Source: Dryas octopetala (Eukaryota; Streptophyta; Magnoliopsida; Rosales; Rosaceae). Taken from it: a stretch of 64,000 bases of DNA. Below, piece by piece: positions 1 through 10,098 of the stretch; within the stretch, counting starts at the first letter, position 1, and each line of letters begins with the position of its first letter. The notes under the pieces are model-generated. The model saw only the letters and a program-made list of their open reading frames with translations, had not been told where the DNA came from and searched no databases. The translations under genes and the position numbers were made by a program. The stretch covers positions 13,179,896 through 13,243,895 of the forward strand of contig OY992837.1 in the NCBI GenBank assembly GCA_963921425.1, written 5' to 3'.

Positions 1-628
1 AGCTTGTAACTTTATTCATGTACGGATGTAGCATATGTTTCATTTGAAACACAGCCCACAGTACAGAAACATCATTATTCCTACATATTACTAACTTCAA
101 TTCCTAACTTTATTGCAGGACAAGTTTGGTATATATTTAGTACGTACACTCACTATGCAAAAGAAATTACTTTTGTGAGTTTTGTTTCAATGAATCTAGG
201 AAAAATTAACAGTTCTACTTTGCTTTGTGTTATATTGTTTAATATGGTATTATACTTCTAGTTTCAGAAAGTTTTGAGTTCAAAAAACCTCTAATTCCGG
301 CGTTATCTCATCTCAACTTATTTATAATTATATCCATGCAAGTAAGGGTGTTAGTTTTTTATATTTATATTAGGAGTGCTCTAAAATTAACTAGTTAGCA
401 AGTTAATACGAAGCTAACCATGCTTTTGGGACTACCACATAACTAATCTCATAATCCAAACCGTCAATTATTTAGGTCATACTTCAAAGATCATCATTAT
501 AAAAAATCAACTAAATTTGAAATCATTTAGTATATATCAACTAAATTGAAAATCATTTAGTATGTATTGTACTTCAAAGATTCTAGTATATATATATATT
601 ATTCACATGTCTTTGATAGTTTAAATTT
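1..628. other. AT-rich intergenic DNA with MITE arm
   Basis: No gene is visible. Positions 1-104 recur as a diverged direct repeat at 1957-2060, on the other side of the 629-1839 transposon. From about 374 to 545 the sequence resembles one arm of the small inverted-repeat element nested in the hAT copies upstream of the PPR genes: it starts GAGTGCTCTA and contains CATAATCCAAACCGT. It is therefore probably a fragment of that MITE family. Confidence 0.5.
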
Positions 629-1839
629 GAGCAAATTACAATTTAGTACATAAACTTTACATGTTGTTTCAATTTAGTACCCCAACTTTGAAAACTTGCA
701 AAAAAGTACCTCAACTTTCATTTTGTGTCAAAATAGTACCTCCATTAGTTTTTATGTCAAATAAACCGTTATCTGCTGACGTGGCAGGGGTATTTTCGTC
801 TTTTTCTCTAAATTAAAAAAATAATAATATTTTAAAAAAATTTCATAAAAAAAAAAAAAAAAAAAACTTTCCCCAGCCATGCCCCACGCCCATCCCTACC
901 TCCCCTCCCCCACCCCTCATCCCTTACCAGCCCCCCACTCCCCTACCCATCCCCTCCCTCCTCCTCCCCACCCCCACCCAGCCATCCTCCCCCTCTCCCT
1001 GCCCCGACCCCCACCCATTCCCTCCTCTTCCCACCCCTACCCCCTCCCTCAGCCATCCTAGCCCGCCATCCTCCCCCCTCTCCCTGCCCGACCCACCACC
1101 AGTCCTAGCCCTTTCACCCCTTACCCAACCCCGACCCCTCCCCTGCCCATATCCCCCAATTTGTTTTTAAAATTAATTTTTAAAAGTTTTAAATATTTTA
1201 GAACGACGAGGGCTGGGGCTGCATGCAACGGGGGCTGGGGGTGGGGGGTGCAACGGCGCTGGGGCTAGTGGAGAGGGGGTGCGACGGGGTTGAGGCTGTG
1301 GGAGGGGGTGCGACGGGACTGGGCTAGGGGCGGGGAGGGGCTGGGGTGCGACGAGGGCTGGGGTTGGGGGGTATGACGGGGCTAGGGGTGGGGGGTGCGA
1401 TGGCGCTGTGGCCGGTGGGGAGGGGGTGCAACGGGGTTGAGGCTGTGGGAGGGGATGGGTGGGGGGAGTGGGGGGCTGGTCAGGGACGAGGGTGGGGGAG
1501 AAGAGGGGCTGGGTGGGGGGCGGGGAAGGGATGAGGGGATGGGCATGGGGCATGGCTGGGGAAAAGTTTTTTTTTTGTTTTATGAAATTTTTTTATTTAA
1601 TTATTTTAAGAAATTTTTTTATTCAAATAATTTTAAAATATTATTATTTTTAAAATTTAGAGAAAAAGACGAAAATACCCCTGCCACGTCAGCATATAAC
1701 GGTTTATTTGACAGAAAAACTAACGGAGGTACTATTTTGACACAAAATGAAAGTTAAGGTACTTTTTTACAAGTTTTCAAAGTTATGGTACTAAGTTGAA
1801 ACAACATGTAAAGTTAAGGTACTAAATTGTAATTTGCTC
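629..1839. mobile_element. Non-autonomous TIR transposon, Mutator-like
   Basis: The ends are inverted repeats: GAGCAAATTACAATTTAGTAC at the left and its near-complement at the right. The arms stay complementary for about 290 bp, down to the CCCCAGCCATGCCCCACGCC / GGGGCATGGCTGGGG segments. The flanking 9-mers tttaaattt (620-628) and tttaaactt (1840-1848) form a 9-bp target duplication with one mismatch, the size expected for Mutator-like elements. The core is a C-rich tract facing a G-rich tract. It is open in several frames as Pro/His- or Gly-rich ORFs, which I treat as composition artefacts. No transposase is present. Confidence 0.8.
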
Positions 1840-1855
1840 TTTAAACTTTTATACT

Positions 1856-1945
1856 CCAATACTTACCTTTTGATAAAGAAAGAAAAAAAAAAAGTACAAT
1901 ACTTACCTTTTGATAAAGAAAGAAAAAAAAAAAAAGTACAATACT
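1856..1945. repeat. About 40-bp tandem duplication
   Basis: Two adjacent copies of a unit containing ATACTTACCTTTTGATAAAG followed by an A-rich tail. They lie just outside the right end of the preceding transposon. Confidence 0.75.
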
Positions 1946-1956
1946 TGCCTAGCTAA

Positions 1957-2060
1957 TAGCTTGTAACTTTATTCATGTACGGATGTATAGCATAAGTTTC
2001 ATTTGGAATAACAAAGGCCCACAATGCAGAAAAACACATTATTCCTACTTATTACTAACA
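1957..2060. repeat. Second copy of the 1-104 direct repeat
   Basis: It begins AGCTTGTAACTTTATTCATG, as does position 1, and stays similar for about 100 bp with small indels. It marks a roughly 1.95-kb direct duplication of unknown nature that encloses the transposon. Confidence 0.7.
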
Positions 2061-2099
2061 CTTGGAAATTGGAATTGGTTGGGGCGTCTTTAATTTACA

Positions 2100-2340
2100 G
2101 GTGCTAAAAAGAAGGAAAAGTTGTATCGTCCTACAGACGAAAGAATCAGGGTTGATATGTGGAAAACGTTGCAGAAGTTGCAGAAGCTCATAGCATGCAT
2201 ATATGTGATCAATGGAAGACCTGTCACTTTCCGTACAGGACCAAATTATTTTATATATGAATTTTCACACTACATATTAAAACACATTACTAATAACACT
2301 ATAAAGAAACCTGGCCAAAAAAAAAAAAAACTATAAAAGA
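2100..2340 (+). other. Possible exon remnant, unrecognised
   Basis: An open stretch of about 70 codons without a convincing ATG, rich in Lys and Gln (KTLQKLQKLIACIYV). A pyrimidine-rich tract ending in ACAG precedes it at about 2096-2100, so it could be an internal exon or gene fragment. I do not recognise the family. It may equally be chance. Confidence 0.2.
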
Positions 2341-3289
2341 AAGTTAGTATATTATGACAACGTACGTTAAATTAGTTGATATTGAAATAAATTCCACTAG
2401 AGAGACTTGTTTCAACCATTCCCTTCCTAGTAAGCTATATCGTCTTGCATACCACAAGAATCAATGTGATACACATGAAAATTAATTAATAGTTCCATAC
2501 TTGAAAAGAAATTTTCGGGTAAAAAATATGGAAATTTTTGCTAGAGCGAACTTGGATGCAAAGGGCACATGCTAAAATTAGTTATTTTTGACAAAAAACT
2601 TTCTTTTGTATTTTGTAAGTAACCTTTAAAAAACTAAATATTTGATATGGTTTAAATAGAATTTCTCTTCAAAAAATTGTGGTTAGTACTAATTAGTTGA
2701 CAAAAAATATAATTCATTTTATACAAGGGTTTTTAGTAATCAAATTGGTTTTGACACTTATTCTTACTACTTGGTAACACTTTTATAGAAATTAGTTTTA
2801 TTTTCATTATAATCTTTAATAGTTAACAAGATTTCCTGATTTCGATTGATCTGAAAACTCATTGATTTTTCTCATTTGGATCCCAATTTAGTAAAATTTT
2901 TTTTTAAAAATAACCCTTTTCCATTTGTTTTTATTAAAGACTTTTAATCAATTTTTTTAGAATTTAAAAATTTAATCCTCGAGTAGTGCTCGAGCTCCAA
3001 TAAAGAAGTGCTCGAACCCCTCACAAGCAAATGGGAGCTCAATACCTACTTGATGATTATATTTCTAAATTCTAAAATTCTTATAAAATGAAACAAATTG
3101 TGGTTAGTTTTATAAATTTTTCTTAACAGTTGGTTAAATTCCTTTATATGGTTAAAATTTTGGCTATTTTTTCAAATTTCCCTCCCAAGTTCAAATCCCC
3201 CTTCTCCACCCAATCAGGAAAAAAAAAAAACTTGGAAACCGGCCAAATCCTCTTAAGTGGCGCACTATATCAAAACACCTTGAAAAAGA
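2341..3289. other. AT-rich intergenic DNA
   Basis: Nothing codes here. There are poly(A/T) runs and a small GTGCTCGA-containing repeat near 2975-3015. Confidence 0.5.
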
Positions 3290-4927
3290 GTTAAACTGCG
3301 CCAGGTGCTGCGTTGTCTCTCTCATCCAAAATTCGTGTTCAAATCACGCATCCCAAAATCTTCTGTTTCTTCCTTCCCATCAAATTTGGTCCCCCTGTGG
3401 GTCTCTTGTAGAGCCCCAGTACGTTTTCTCTATTGGGTTTTTCTCAAATCGTAGCCAGGTTCTTTTCTTGATTCCTCTTTGTTATATACTTATATCTCGC
3501 AAATTATAATTTTACTTCTATAAGGTTGAAGTCAGGTGCTTTAAAGTATTTTTAGGCTATGTGTATCTGGGTTTTGAGTAAAATGACTTTATTTCATGGA
3601 CAGTGCTTTAATTTGTAATATGTGTTAATAGATTCATAGGAACTGGTTACTGATGCAGTTGTACATGCACTTGATTAATGTATTTATGATTGCTCTGCAG
3701 TCCATCTACATAGAAAAGCACATACTAATTGACCCATAACCCAATTTGTTTGGCTGCTATTGAGACTTAGTTGTGTGTCTACACTCATATAAGATATAAG
3801 AAATGGTTGTATAGGTACTAAGGATGGAGAATTTTGCTTTCTACTTTCCTTACTGTTCTTTCTATTCTTCTTTCTATTCCCTTCATTTTTTTTTTTTAGC
3901 AATAGGATTTGAATCTAGGATTTACCACCTTCCCACTCCAATGTCACTTGAGCTAGAGCTTATGGGGTTCTCCATTCCCCTAGTTATACTGATATTTTTT
4001 AAACAACTACATATTTTACTGAAGGAGATTGAAGAAGTGACACCAAACAAACTGAGTGGTTATTTGTTCAACCCTTTGGCTAGCAGTTCCGTAGAGGAAG
4101 GGTTTAAAACTTGATTTAGAGGTTTTATATAACAAAAGGTCAGATTAGAGGATACATGGGGCTTGTGTAATACCCTTGTGATCTGATATGTTGCAAACAA
4201 ACAAGTATTTTTCCATGGTAATAAAAAAGGACAAAAGAATGGAACCGAAATCAGGGAAGAATCAGTAATATGCTTTTAGAAAGCACATCACCTCTTTCAT
4301 GTCATACACTATCATTCTTGTGTGTATGTTATGCCTCATGTTTCCCTCATTGGCAAGCTCTCTCTCTCTCTCTCTCTCTGTGTATGTAATGATTATATCT
4401 AATATAAATAACATGGTCCACTTTATGAGTTGAGTGCAGTTGCAGCTTCATGATCGTTTTGTATGAAATTTAATGTTATTGTTTTGGGTTGTGCCATGGT
4501 GGGAGGTTTGTTGTTTATAGAAATTTACATGCCTTTTGCTTAACTATTAATATATATGGAATTTTTAAATAAGAGTGTCCTGAGTATATCATGATGACTA
4601 ATTGTAGCCCTTTCTGCTGAACATTGAAGTACTGAAAAAGTACATGAGAAGAGTTGAGGCCATGGATCCCATATGAACTGATCCTGTGGTACATAAATCA
4701 ATGTCATTCCATCGATCAATGCTTGATAGCTGGCCAGCTCTCCATAGGCCACCACTTCTATATTTAGAGAGGTCTATATAGCATATTTGCATTCTTGGTT
4801 CTCAGTTTATTGGGGCATTTGTTTTCTTTTTATGTGTTTCCTAAGAAGCGGGTTAATTGATTTTGCAAAAATGCATTTATAATATTGTTTCTCTTGGTCA
4901 TTTTTGTTTTTTGAAGCAGATCGGAAC
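3290..4927 (+). promoter_or_regulatory. 5' leader and leader intron of subunit-7-like gene
   Basis: The stretch 3290-3470 looks like a promoter and 5' UTR: less AT-rich, with pyrimidine-rich leader sequence. A good acceptor, TTTTTTGAAGCAG, ends near 4918, ten bases before the start codon. The 1.4 kb between would then be a leader intron; the donor near 3458 (CCAG^GTTC) is tentative. A (CT)n microsatellite lies at about 4358-4380. From 4168 onward this intron is copied in front of the second gene at 32387. Everything upstream of 4168 is missing there. Confidence 0.45.
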
Positions 4928-5485
4928 ATGTTTAATGAAGTGGAACTGCTCAGGAATGTGATGGTTCTTGCTGAAAATCTAGACAAAGATAGTGTTTCTT
5001 GGCGGTCCATTATAACGAAGCTTTTGGAGGACTTGTTAAGTGAGAAAGCCAGCAAGGATCATGGCTACTTTCTTGCAGTCACTGGCTTAAAGAGGATAGG
5101 CAAAGGAGAGGTTGTAAATGACTCAGGAGATGCGTTATTCCGTGTAGTTTTTAACTGTCGCACATTCCTACCTTGCAAGGGAGAAATCTTGGAGGGAGTC
5201 GTTCATAGAATATACAGAATCGGAGTCTTGCTGAGATGTGGACCTATTAAATATGCTTTTCTGTCTGCCCGAAAAATGCCAAATTACCACTATGTCGTTG
5301 TTGGGGAAAATCCACTTTACTTGTGTCATGAGCGTGTAGGGATAAAGAAAGATATTGTAGTTCGTTTCAAGGTACTTGCAGTCAGATGGGAAGATATAAG
5401 AAAGGAGTTTGGGTTGCTTGCCAGTTTAGAAGGTGATTCACTTGGTCCCATTATATCTTCTGGTCCTGATGAATTCGATTTGTAA
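4928..5485 (+). CDS. NRPE7: RNA polymerase IV/V subunit 7-like (Rpb7 family)
   Basis: Encodes 185 aa resembling plant NRPD7/NRPE7, the Rpb7-type stalk subunit of RNA polymerases IV and V. The family heterodimerises with an Rpb4-type subunit in the nucleus and serves RNA-directed DNA methylation. An N-terminal Rpb7 half (about 1-80) has ENLDKDS and GYFLAVTGLKRIGKGEV. A C-terminal OB/S1-like half has KGEILEGVVHRIYRIGVLL, RCGPIKYAFLS, KMPNYHY and GENPLY, and ends ASLEGDSLGPI. Length fits the family (about 170-180 aa). I chose the ATG at 4928: an open frame runs back to 4904, but a splice acceptor lies between. The conserved GEIL and LEGD motifs argue for a functional protein. Pol IV/V rather than Pol II (NRPB7) is judged from remembered family sequence, not a search. 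Confidence 0.75.
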   Translation: MFNEVELLRNVMVLAENLDKDSVSWRSIITKLLEDLLSEKASKDHGYFLAVTGLKRIGKGEVVNDSGDALFRVVFNCRTFLPCKGEILEGVVHRIYRIGVLLRCGPIKYAFLSARKMPNYHYVVVGENPLYLCHERVGIKKDIVVRFKVLAVRWEDIRKEFGLLASLEGDSLGPIISSGPDEFDL

Positions 5486-6472
5486 ATATTCAAACTATAT
5501 GAAGGTTGCTTCTGTAAATTATCTTATACGAAGATGAGTTTATTTTACTTAGATGCTTATGAGAAATGAGATCTGATTTTTCTGTGTTGTGGACACAAGT
5601 TTTCCAAAATCATTTGTTGCACGCAATTTAAGTCATATGGTCATTTGTACAAGAATTTGGGGTCCTAATGGCTGCTTGTGTAGTGCTACAAATGCTTATT
5701 TGATATTCTAACTCTGGACAGTTCTGATGTTAAAATTGCAGCATATCATTTGTAGTACTACCTTTTCTCTTTATGAGCAATAAAGAAAGGTACTTGATGG
5801 GTTGGAAGTGCAGCAAAGAGTATACCCAAATTGGTGCTGCCATGGTAAATTGGTAGTACTGCTTTTATAGTGGTTATAAAATTTAGATAATTTGATGTTT
5901 AGAAGAGACCAGTTTTGCATATTTCAAATTACATACATGTCTCTGGGGAATTATTCATATAAATTATGAATTGGCCATCTAATTTAATTCAGTACTCTCA
6001 ACTACCATGGCTTCCAAAATCTGGTACCCAAAAAACTGCTAGACCACAGTGCAGCACCTCACTCTGCGTCGGCCGTGAAAAGAAACTCACCAACCCATCC
6101 CAAACCCAAGAAACCAAATTGAAAAAAAATGGAGGTGTAGAGAGACCAAGAGAGTCCTCAAACAGATACTCACATACTCCTCAAGAGGCTGAGAGAAAAC
6201 CATTCGGCCCAAATCCAACTGATCGCCAAAATATCAGCAGAATGATTTCTCTCCCTATAAACATGGGACAGCCTTCAGGCAAATGATCAAACGGTTTAGA
6301 TTATGCCACGTATATCCGCCAATTCCTCCCCTCGTAACTGCTCTCCTCATTTTTTCCCCCTCTTGGCTTATTCCTCCTGAAGAATCTCTCTTGTTCCTAG
6401 TATCCTACGTTGCATGAACTGCGAAAGCCAAAACAAGTGTTGGGTTTCCTCTCAAGCTCTCATCTTTTTGAG
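5486..6472 (+). other. 3' UTR of subunit-7 gene and F-box promoter
   Basis: AT-rich spacer. A 106-codon ORF at 5966-6286 is repeated at 34187-34507, but the duplicate differs mostly by amino-acid-changing substitutions and the ORF resembles nothing I know, so I do not call a gene. From about 6300 the sequence looks like promoter and leader of the downstream F-box gene. Confidence 0.4.
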
Positions 6473-6624
6473 GTATGATTTTAAAACCCCAAATCCCAAC
6501 TGCCATTTTTTGCTTTCTTAATCTCCTTAACGGTTTACCATTGCCTGATTGATGCCTTCATTTAGTGGATCAGTTTTTGAGTCTTCGAGGCAATTTTGTA
6601 AGTGAGTCCTTTTTTCTTCTATAG
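6473..6624 (+). other. Probable 5' UTR intron of F-box gene
   Basis: Donor GAG^GTATGA at 6473 and acceptor TTCTTCTATAG ending at 6624 frame a 152-bp AT-rich intron. The following exon carries the first good ATG at 6666. Identical sites occur in the second copy near 34694-34845. Confidence 0.5.
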
Positions 6625-6665
6625 TGTGTGTTGCTGTTTCTGCACTTAGAATTCAGACTTCATTC

Positions 6666-8699
6666 ATGGAGCGTAGGCATAATAAGTTACTGGCCTCTGC
6701 AAGTTATCAGGCTCAAGGAGTTAGAGCTTGTAGTACTACTGAGACTATGAATGACAGATTTAGTAATCTTGCAGACGAAGTTGCTCATCACATTCTGTCC
6801 TTCCTTGCTATAACCGACCTCACTCGTTTTGGTTGTGCGTCCAAAAGATGCAGACAACTTTATCTGTCAACTCCCTCGTTGAATTTTGATGAAATTTCCA
6901 CAAATAATAGTTTAAATTTGTTGAGTTCTTTGGATAGGTTCTTAATGCATCGTGGGAATAATAAGATACAGTGCTTTCGCATAGGCTCTTGTGTTTTTTG
7001 GATCCATTTGAATGAAATAAGAAGCTTCTGCAAAGATGTGAAATTTCGAATGATGACCTGGATCCACTATGCTGTAAAGTGTAACGTTGAAGTCATTCAT
7101 CTTGGGAACTTTACATCTTATTGTTATTTGGACAAAGAGTACTATGCATCTAAGGAGACACCATCCTTTCCGTCTTGTGTTTTTCTTTGTGAATCTTTGA
7201 GGTCACTATTTGTGGGAATGCAATGCAAGATGCCTAAAGCACCCTCACTCACTTCTTTCTCTAATCTTGAATACTTAAGGTTCAGATTTGTTCATGTATC
7301 GGATGAGGGGATTTTCAAATGGATCTCATGTTGCTGCAAATGCATCAAGGAATTACATCTTGAACATGTTGGTGGGATACACAATGTCACCATTGAAAGT
7401 TCCTCTCTGATATCATTTAGATTTAAGCATGCTGCTTATCGCGATTTTCATATCTGTCATCTTAACATCTCAGGTGAGAAAATCGAAGAGATACATGTAG
7501 ACTGGAAATTCGATTCACCTGGCAACAAATCTTTGAATATACTTGCTCCAAGTCTTAAATATCTAAAATTGGAAGGGAATTTGTCAATTCACCTAAATCT
7601 GGGGAGCTTCATGTGTTTAGAAAAAGCTGAGCTTCTTCTGGAGCCCAAGGCTGATGAATTTAACATTGTGTTTGAGGTTATTTACAGTATACGCAGGGCA
7701 AAAGTTCTTGTTCTAAACAAAGAGACCACAATGGTAAAGATACACTACTCTTTATCAGGATTATTTTGTTAGATTATATATAATCTCTTACGTCATGGCA
7801 ATAAGATTAATTAGTTACTTTATTAATTTATGTTATTTTCAGATGAATGATAACACTGCTTTTACATTAATACTGGTCACACTTGCTAGAATGAAAACTC
7901 ATTATGCCTCTAGTTTGGTATGAAATGTCTGTGTGAGATACTTAGTAATATTACATCTACAGAGTTACTTTAAAAACATGATGGGTTTCAACTTTTGACT
8001 AAATTGATGATTCATTGAATCAACTTGATTTTGGTAAAATATTGCATATATGTATTTTTTTTATTACTTTTCATGCAGTGCTTTTGGGTTCCTTTATTTA
8101 ATTGTGTTTATAACTTGCAAGTCTTGCAGGCTCTATTCAAGGGAGGTTCCATGCCAATACCATTAGAGAATGTTTGTTATTTGTGTATTAATCTTGGGAG
8201 CTGGCTTAATATCCTAGTCTCGGAATTGGTCTGTTTTTTGGGAGGAATGCCTAATTTGAGTTCCTTAGAGATAAAGTCTGACCCACACTTCCTTGGCTCC
8301 AAAACTGGTGTAAGTAAAAGTCTTGCCTCTCTGTCTCTGGTTTTTCCTATTGTCATTTTGGAATCAGCCTTAATTTTTGTAATTTTTCTGGAAATTTTCA
8401 ATTGATTTGCTTTTCAATTGTTGCATTTTCAGTGTTATGGGTTTAATATGAAGTCGCAAAACCTTGCTTTTATTGATCAACTTAAGGAGGTAACCATAGA
8501 GATTTCCAATGAGTTTGATGGAATTGAGTTTGCAAAGTATCTCCTCCGCCATGCTCAGAATTTGAAGAAAATGGTGATGGTTCATTCTCCCGAACAGTCT
8601 AATGCTATTAGGAGGTTAAATAAAAGCAAGAGGACTTCCAATACCACACTTGTCTTTCAAGAAGATCAAAACAGAAGCAACCAAAGAGCTAAGAAATAG
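6666..8699 (+). CDS. F-box/FBD protein, three coding exons (copy 1)
   Basis: Exons 6666-7733, 8130-8309 and 8433-8699, all joined in phase 0, give 504 aa. The family supplies substrate-recognition subunits of SCF ubiquitin ligases. An F-box lies at about residues 33-75 (LADEVAHHILSFL, then a Cys/Arg-rich SKRCRQL). Degenerate leucine-rich repeats fill the middle (SFSNLEYLRFRFV, CIKELHLEHV, APSLKYLKLEGN). A C-terminal FBD domain is in exon 3 (LKEVTIEIS, FAKYLLRHAQNLKKMVM), followed by a basic tail. Donors ATG^GTAAAG and GGT^GTAAGT and acceptors TTGCAG and TTTCAG support the model. Open reading into intron 1 ends at a stop at 7772, so an unspliced product would lack the FBD. The substrate is unknown. 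An alternative start is the ATG at 6747. Confidence 0.85.
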
Positions 8700-8915
8700 A
8701 TAGGTTATCTGATAAAGCTGAAGAAGTAGTTTACAAGGATTGTCTTTTCTCCTCGAGAGGGCTCAACCAGATCGAGAAACTGTCTGTCTCTTCAACCTTA
8801 AGCCAAGCAGTTTCAATCCATTCAAAACATTTGGCATTTCTATTGAGCGAGAATCTGTCGAGCCTCTTGTTCCTATATAAGTTGGTTTTGTCTCTTTAAT
8901 TATGTGAGTTTTCTG
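8700..8915 (+). other. F-box 3' UTR
   Basis: Noncoding sequence up to the hAT insertion, ending in GTTTTCTG, which is the hAT target-site copy. The same 3' flank precedes each hAT copy in the window and shows that the hAT entered the F-box/PPR spacer. Confidence 0.5.
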
Positions 8916-9759
8916 TAGGGATGGAAAAAAAAAAAAAAACAAACCGTGGGTTTGTGCACTCCTGGTTACCCGAACCGAACGGGGCGGATATAGAAAAAAT
9001 TTATGTACGTATGGGTACGGATTTGGAAATCTTTTGAAAATACCCGATTGGATACGGGCGAGGATGGTATTGCAACACCCATCCCCAAACCCGCCCCGAA
9101 TTAAAAAATATATATTTTTATTTATTTTTTATAATAGTATTAATATAAAAAAAATTATAATATATTCATTTTGTATAATATTTTATATAAAAATGCTTTA
9201 GAGTTAACTAGTTAGTAAGATGATATTGTGCTAATCACCTTTTTGGGCTCATTATACAAAGTAATCTCATAATCCAAATCGTTTATATTTTAGGTCTCCA
9301 ATTAAAGATCACCCTTGCAAAAAATCAATCAAATCAGAAATTATTTAGTCATTTGATTATCATTACAATCATTTCATGTTTTATAGAAAAACTTGTGTTT
9401 GTCCATTTACATGAGCACAATTAGCTTACTAATAGTTGACTAAACAATTTTCGATTTTGTTAATTTTTTGCGAGAATGATCTTTGAATGTGAACCTAAAA
9501 AATAAACAGTTCAAATCATGTGATTACATTGTGTAGTAGGCTTAAAATGATAGTTATCATTGTATTATCTTACTAATTGGTTAGTTCTAGAGCGCAGCTC
9601 ATATTTTATATTACCAATATAAAAATATATATAACTAATGTAGCGAATTCAGGAATAGGGATCCCATTTCCCGCGAATATGAGTACGGGGAATCCTCGAA
9701 TTGAACAATGGATATGAATGTTGCATATCCATCCCCACCCATCCCCAATGCCATTCCTA
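8916..9759. mobile_element. hAT-like element upstream of P1, with nested MITE
   Basis: Ends TAGGGATGG and CCATTCCTA form short inverted repeats. The flanks GTTTTCTG (8908-8915) and GTTTTGTG (9760-9767) are an 8-bp target duplication with one change. Subterminal segments are rich in GGGTACGG / CCCATCCCC words. A second inverted-repeat element of about 0.4 kb is nested at about 9190-9600, with arms related to GCTCTAGAGTTAACTAGTTA. Relative to the copies at 14184 and 37136, about 115 bp near 9632 are deleted between AACTA microhomologies. It is non-autonomous and carries no transposase. Confidence 0.8.
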
Positions 9760-10098
9760 GTTTTGTGTAAATCTGCATTTGCAGTTTACTGAACCAGAAC
9801 CTGACCAATGGGCACAGGCTTTTTTGGAAATTTGTGATTTCTTTGAAGATAAAGCCTTAAATTGAGAGGATTTTGGACGTCCGCCCAGCAGCCTCCAAAC
9901 CCAGCCACTAGTGGGTGGGCTGGAAATTGGGCTTGCAGGCCCACCCACTAGTCCACCTTCAAGCCCACCGACTAGTCCAAACCGAGATCCATTAGTTCAT
10001 GCACTCCTCAAACGGTTGCTTAACTTGCTTCTTCCAACACGCATTCCAAAACCACTTCAGCTTTGTTCCCAGCTTTCTCTGACCGTAGGGCCTCTAAG
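9760..10098 (+). promoter_or_regulatory. P1 promoter and leader, type I
   Basis: Short spacer between the hAT element and the P1 ATG. It holds several site II-like words (TGGGCT at 9916 and 9929, GGCCCA at 9938, AGCCCA at 9962), typical of plant genes for mitochondrial proteins and bound by TCP factors. CCACTAGT words surround them. The same leader precedes P2 and P5. Translation could in principle begin at non-AUG codons upstream, because the frame is open to 10063. Confidence 0.5.

Noticed and set aside
879..1757. Pro-rich and Gly-rich ORFs in the first transposon
   Set aside because: Same reason: C-rich and G-rich tracts of a non-autonomous inverted-repeat element.
4540..5055. Minus-strand ORFs over the subunit-7 intron and start
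   Set aside because: No recognised family; they overlap an intron and the antisense of a convincing gene.
5966..6286. 106-codon ORF between the subunit-7 and F-box genes, repeated at 34187-34507
   Set aside because: Differences between the two copies are mostly amino-acid-changing, unlike the flanking genes; no recognisable domain.
10063..10098. Upstream extension of P1, P2 and P5 from a TTG codon
   Set aside because: Non-AUG start; all paralogues share the ATG of MLKTTMWRS, which opens a good mitochondrial presequence.
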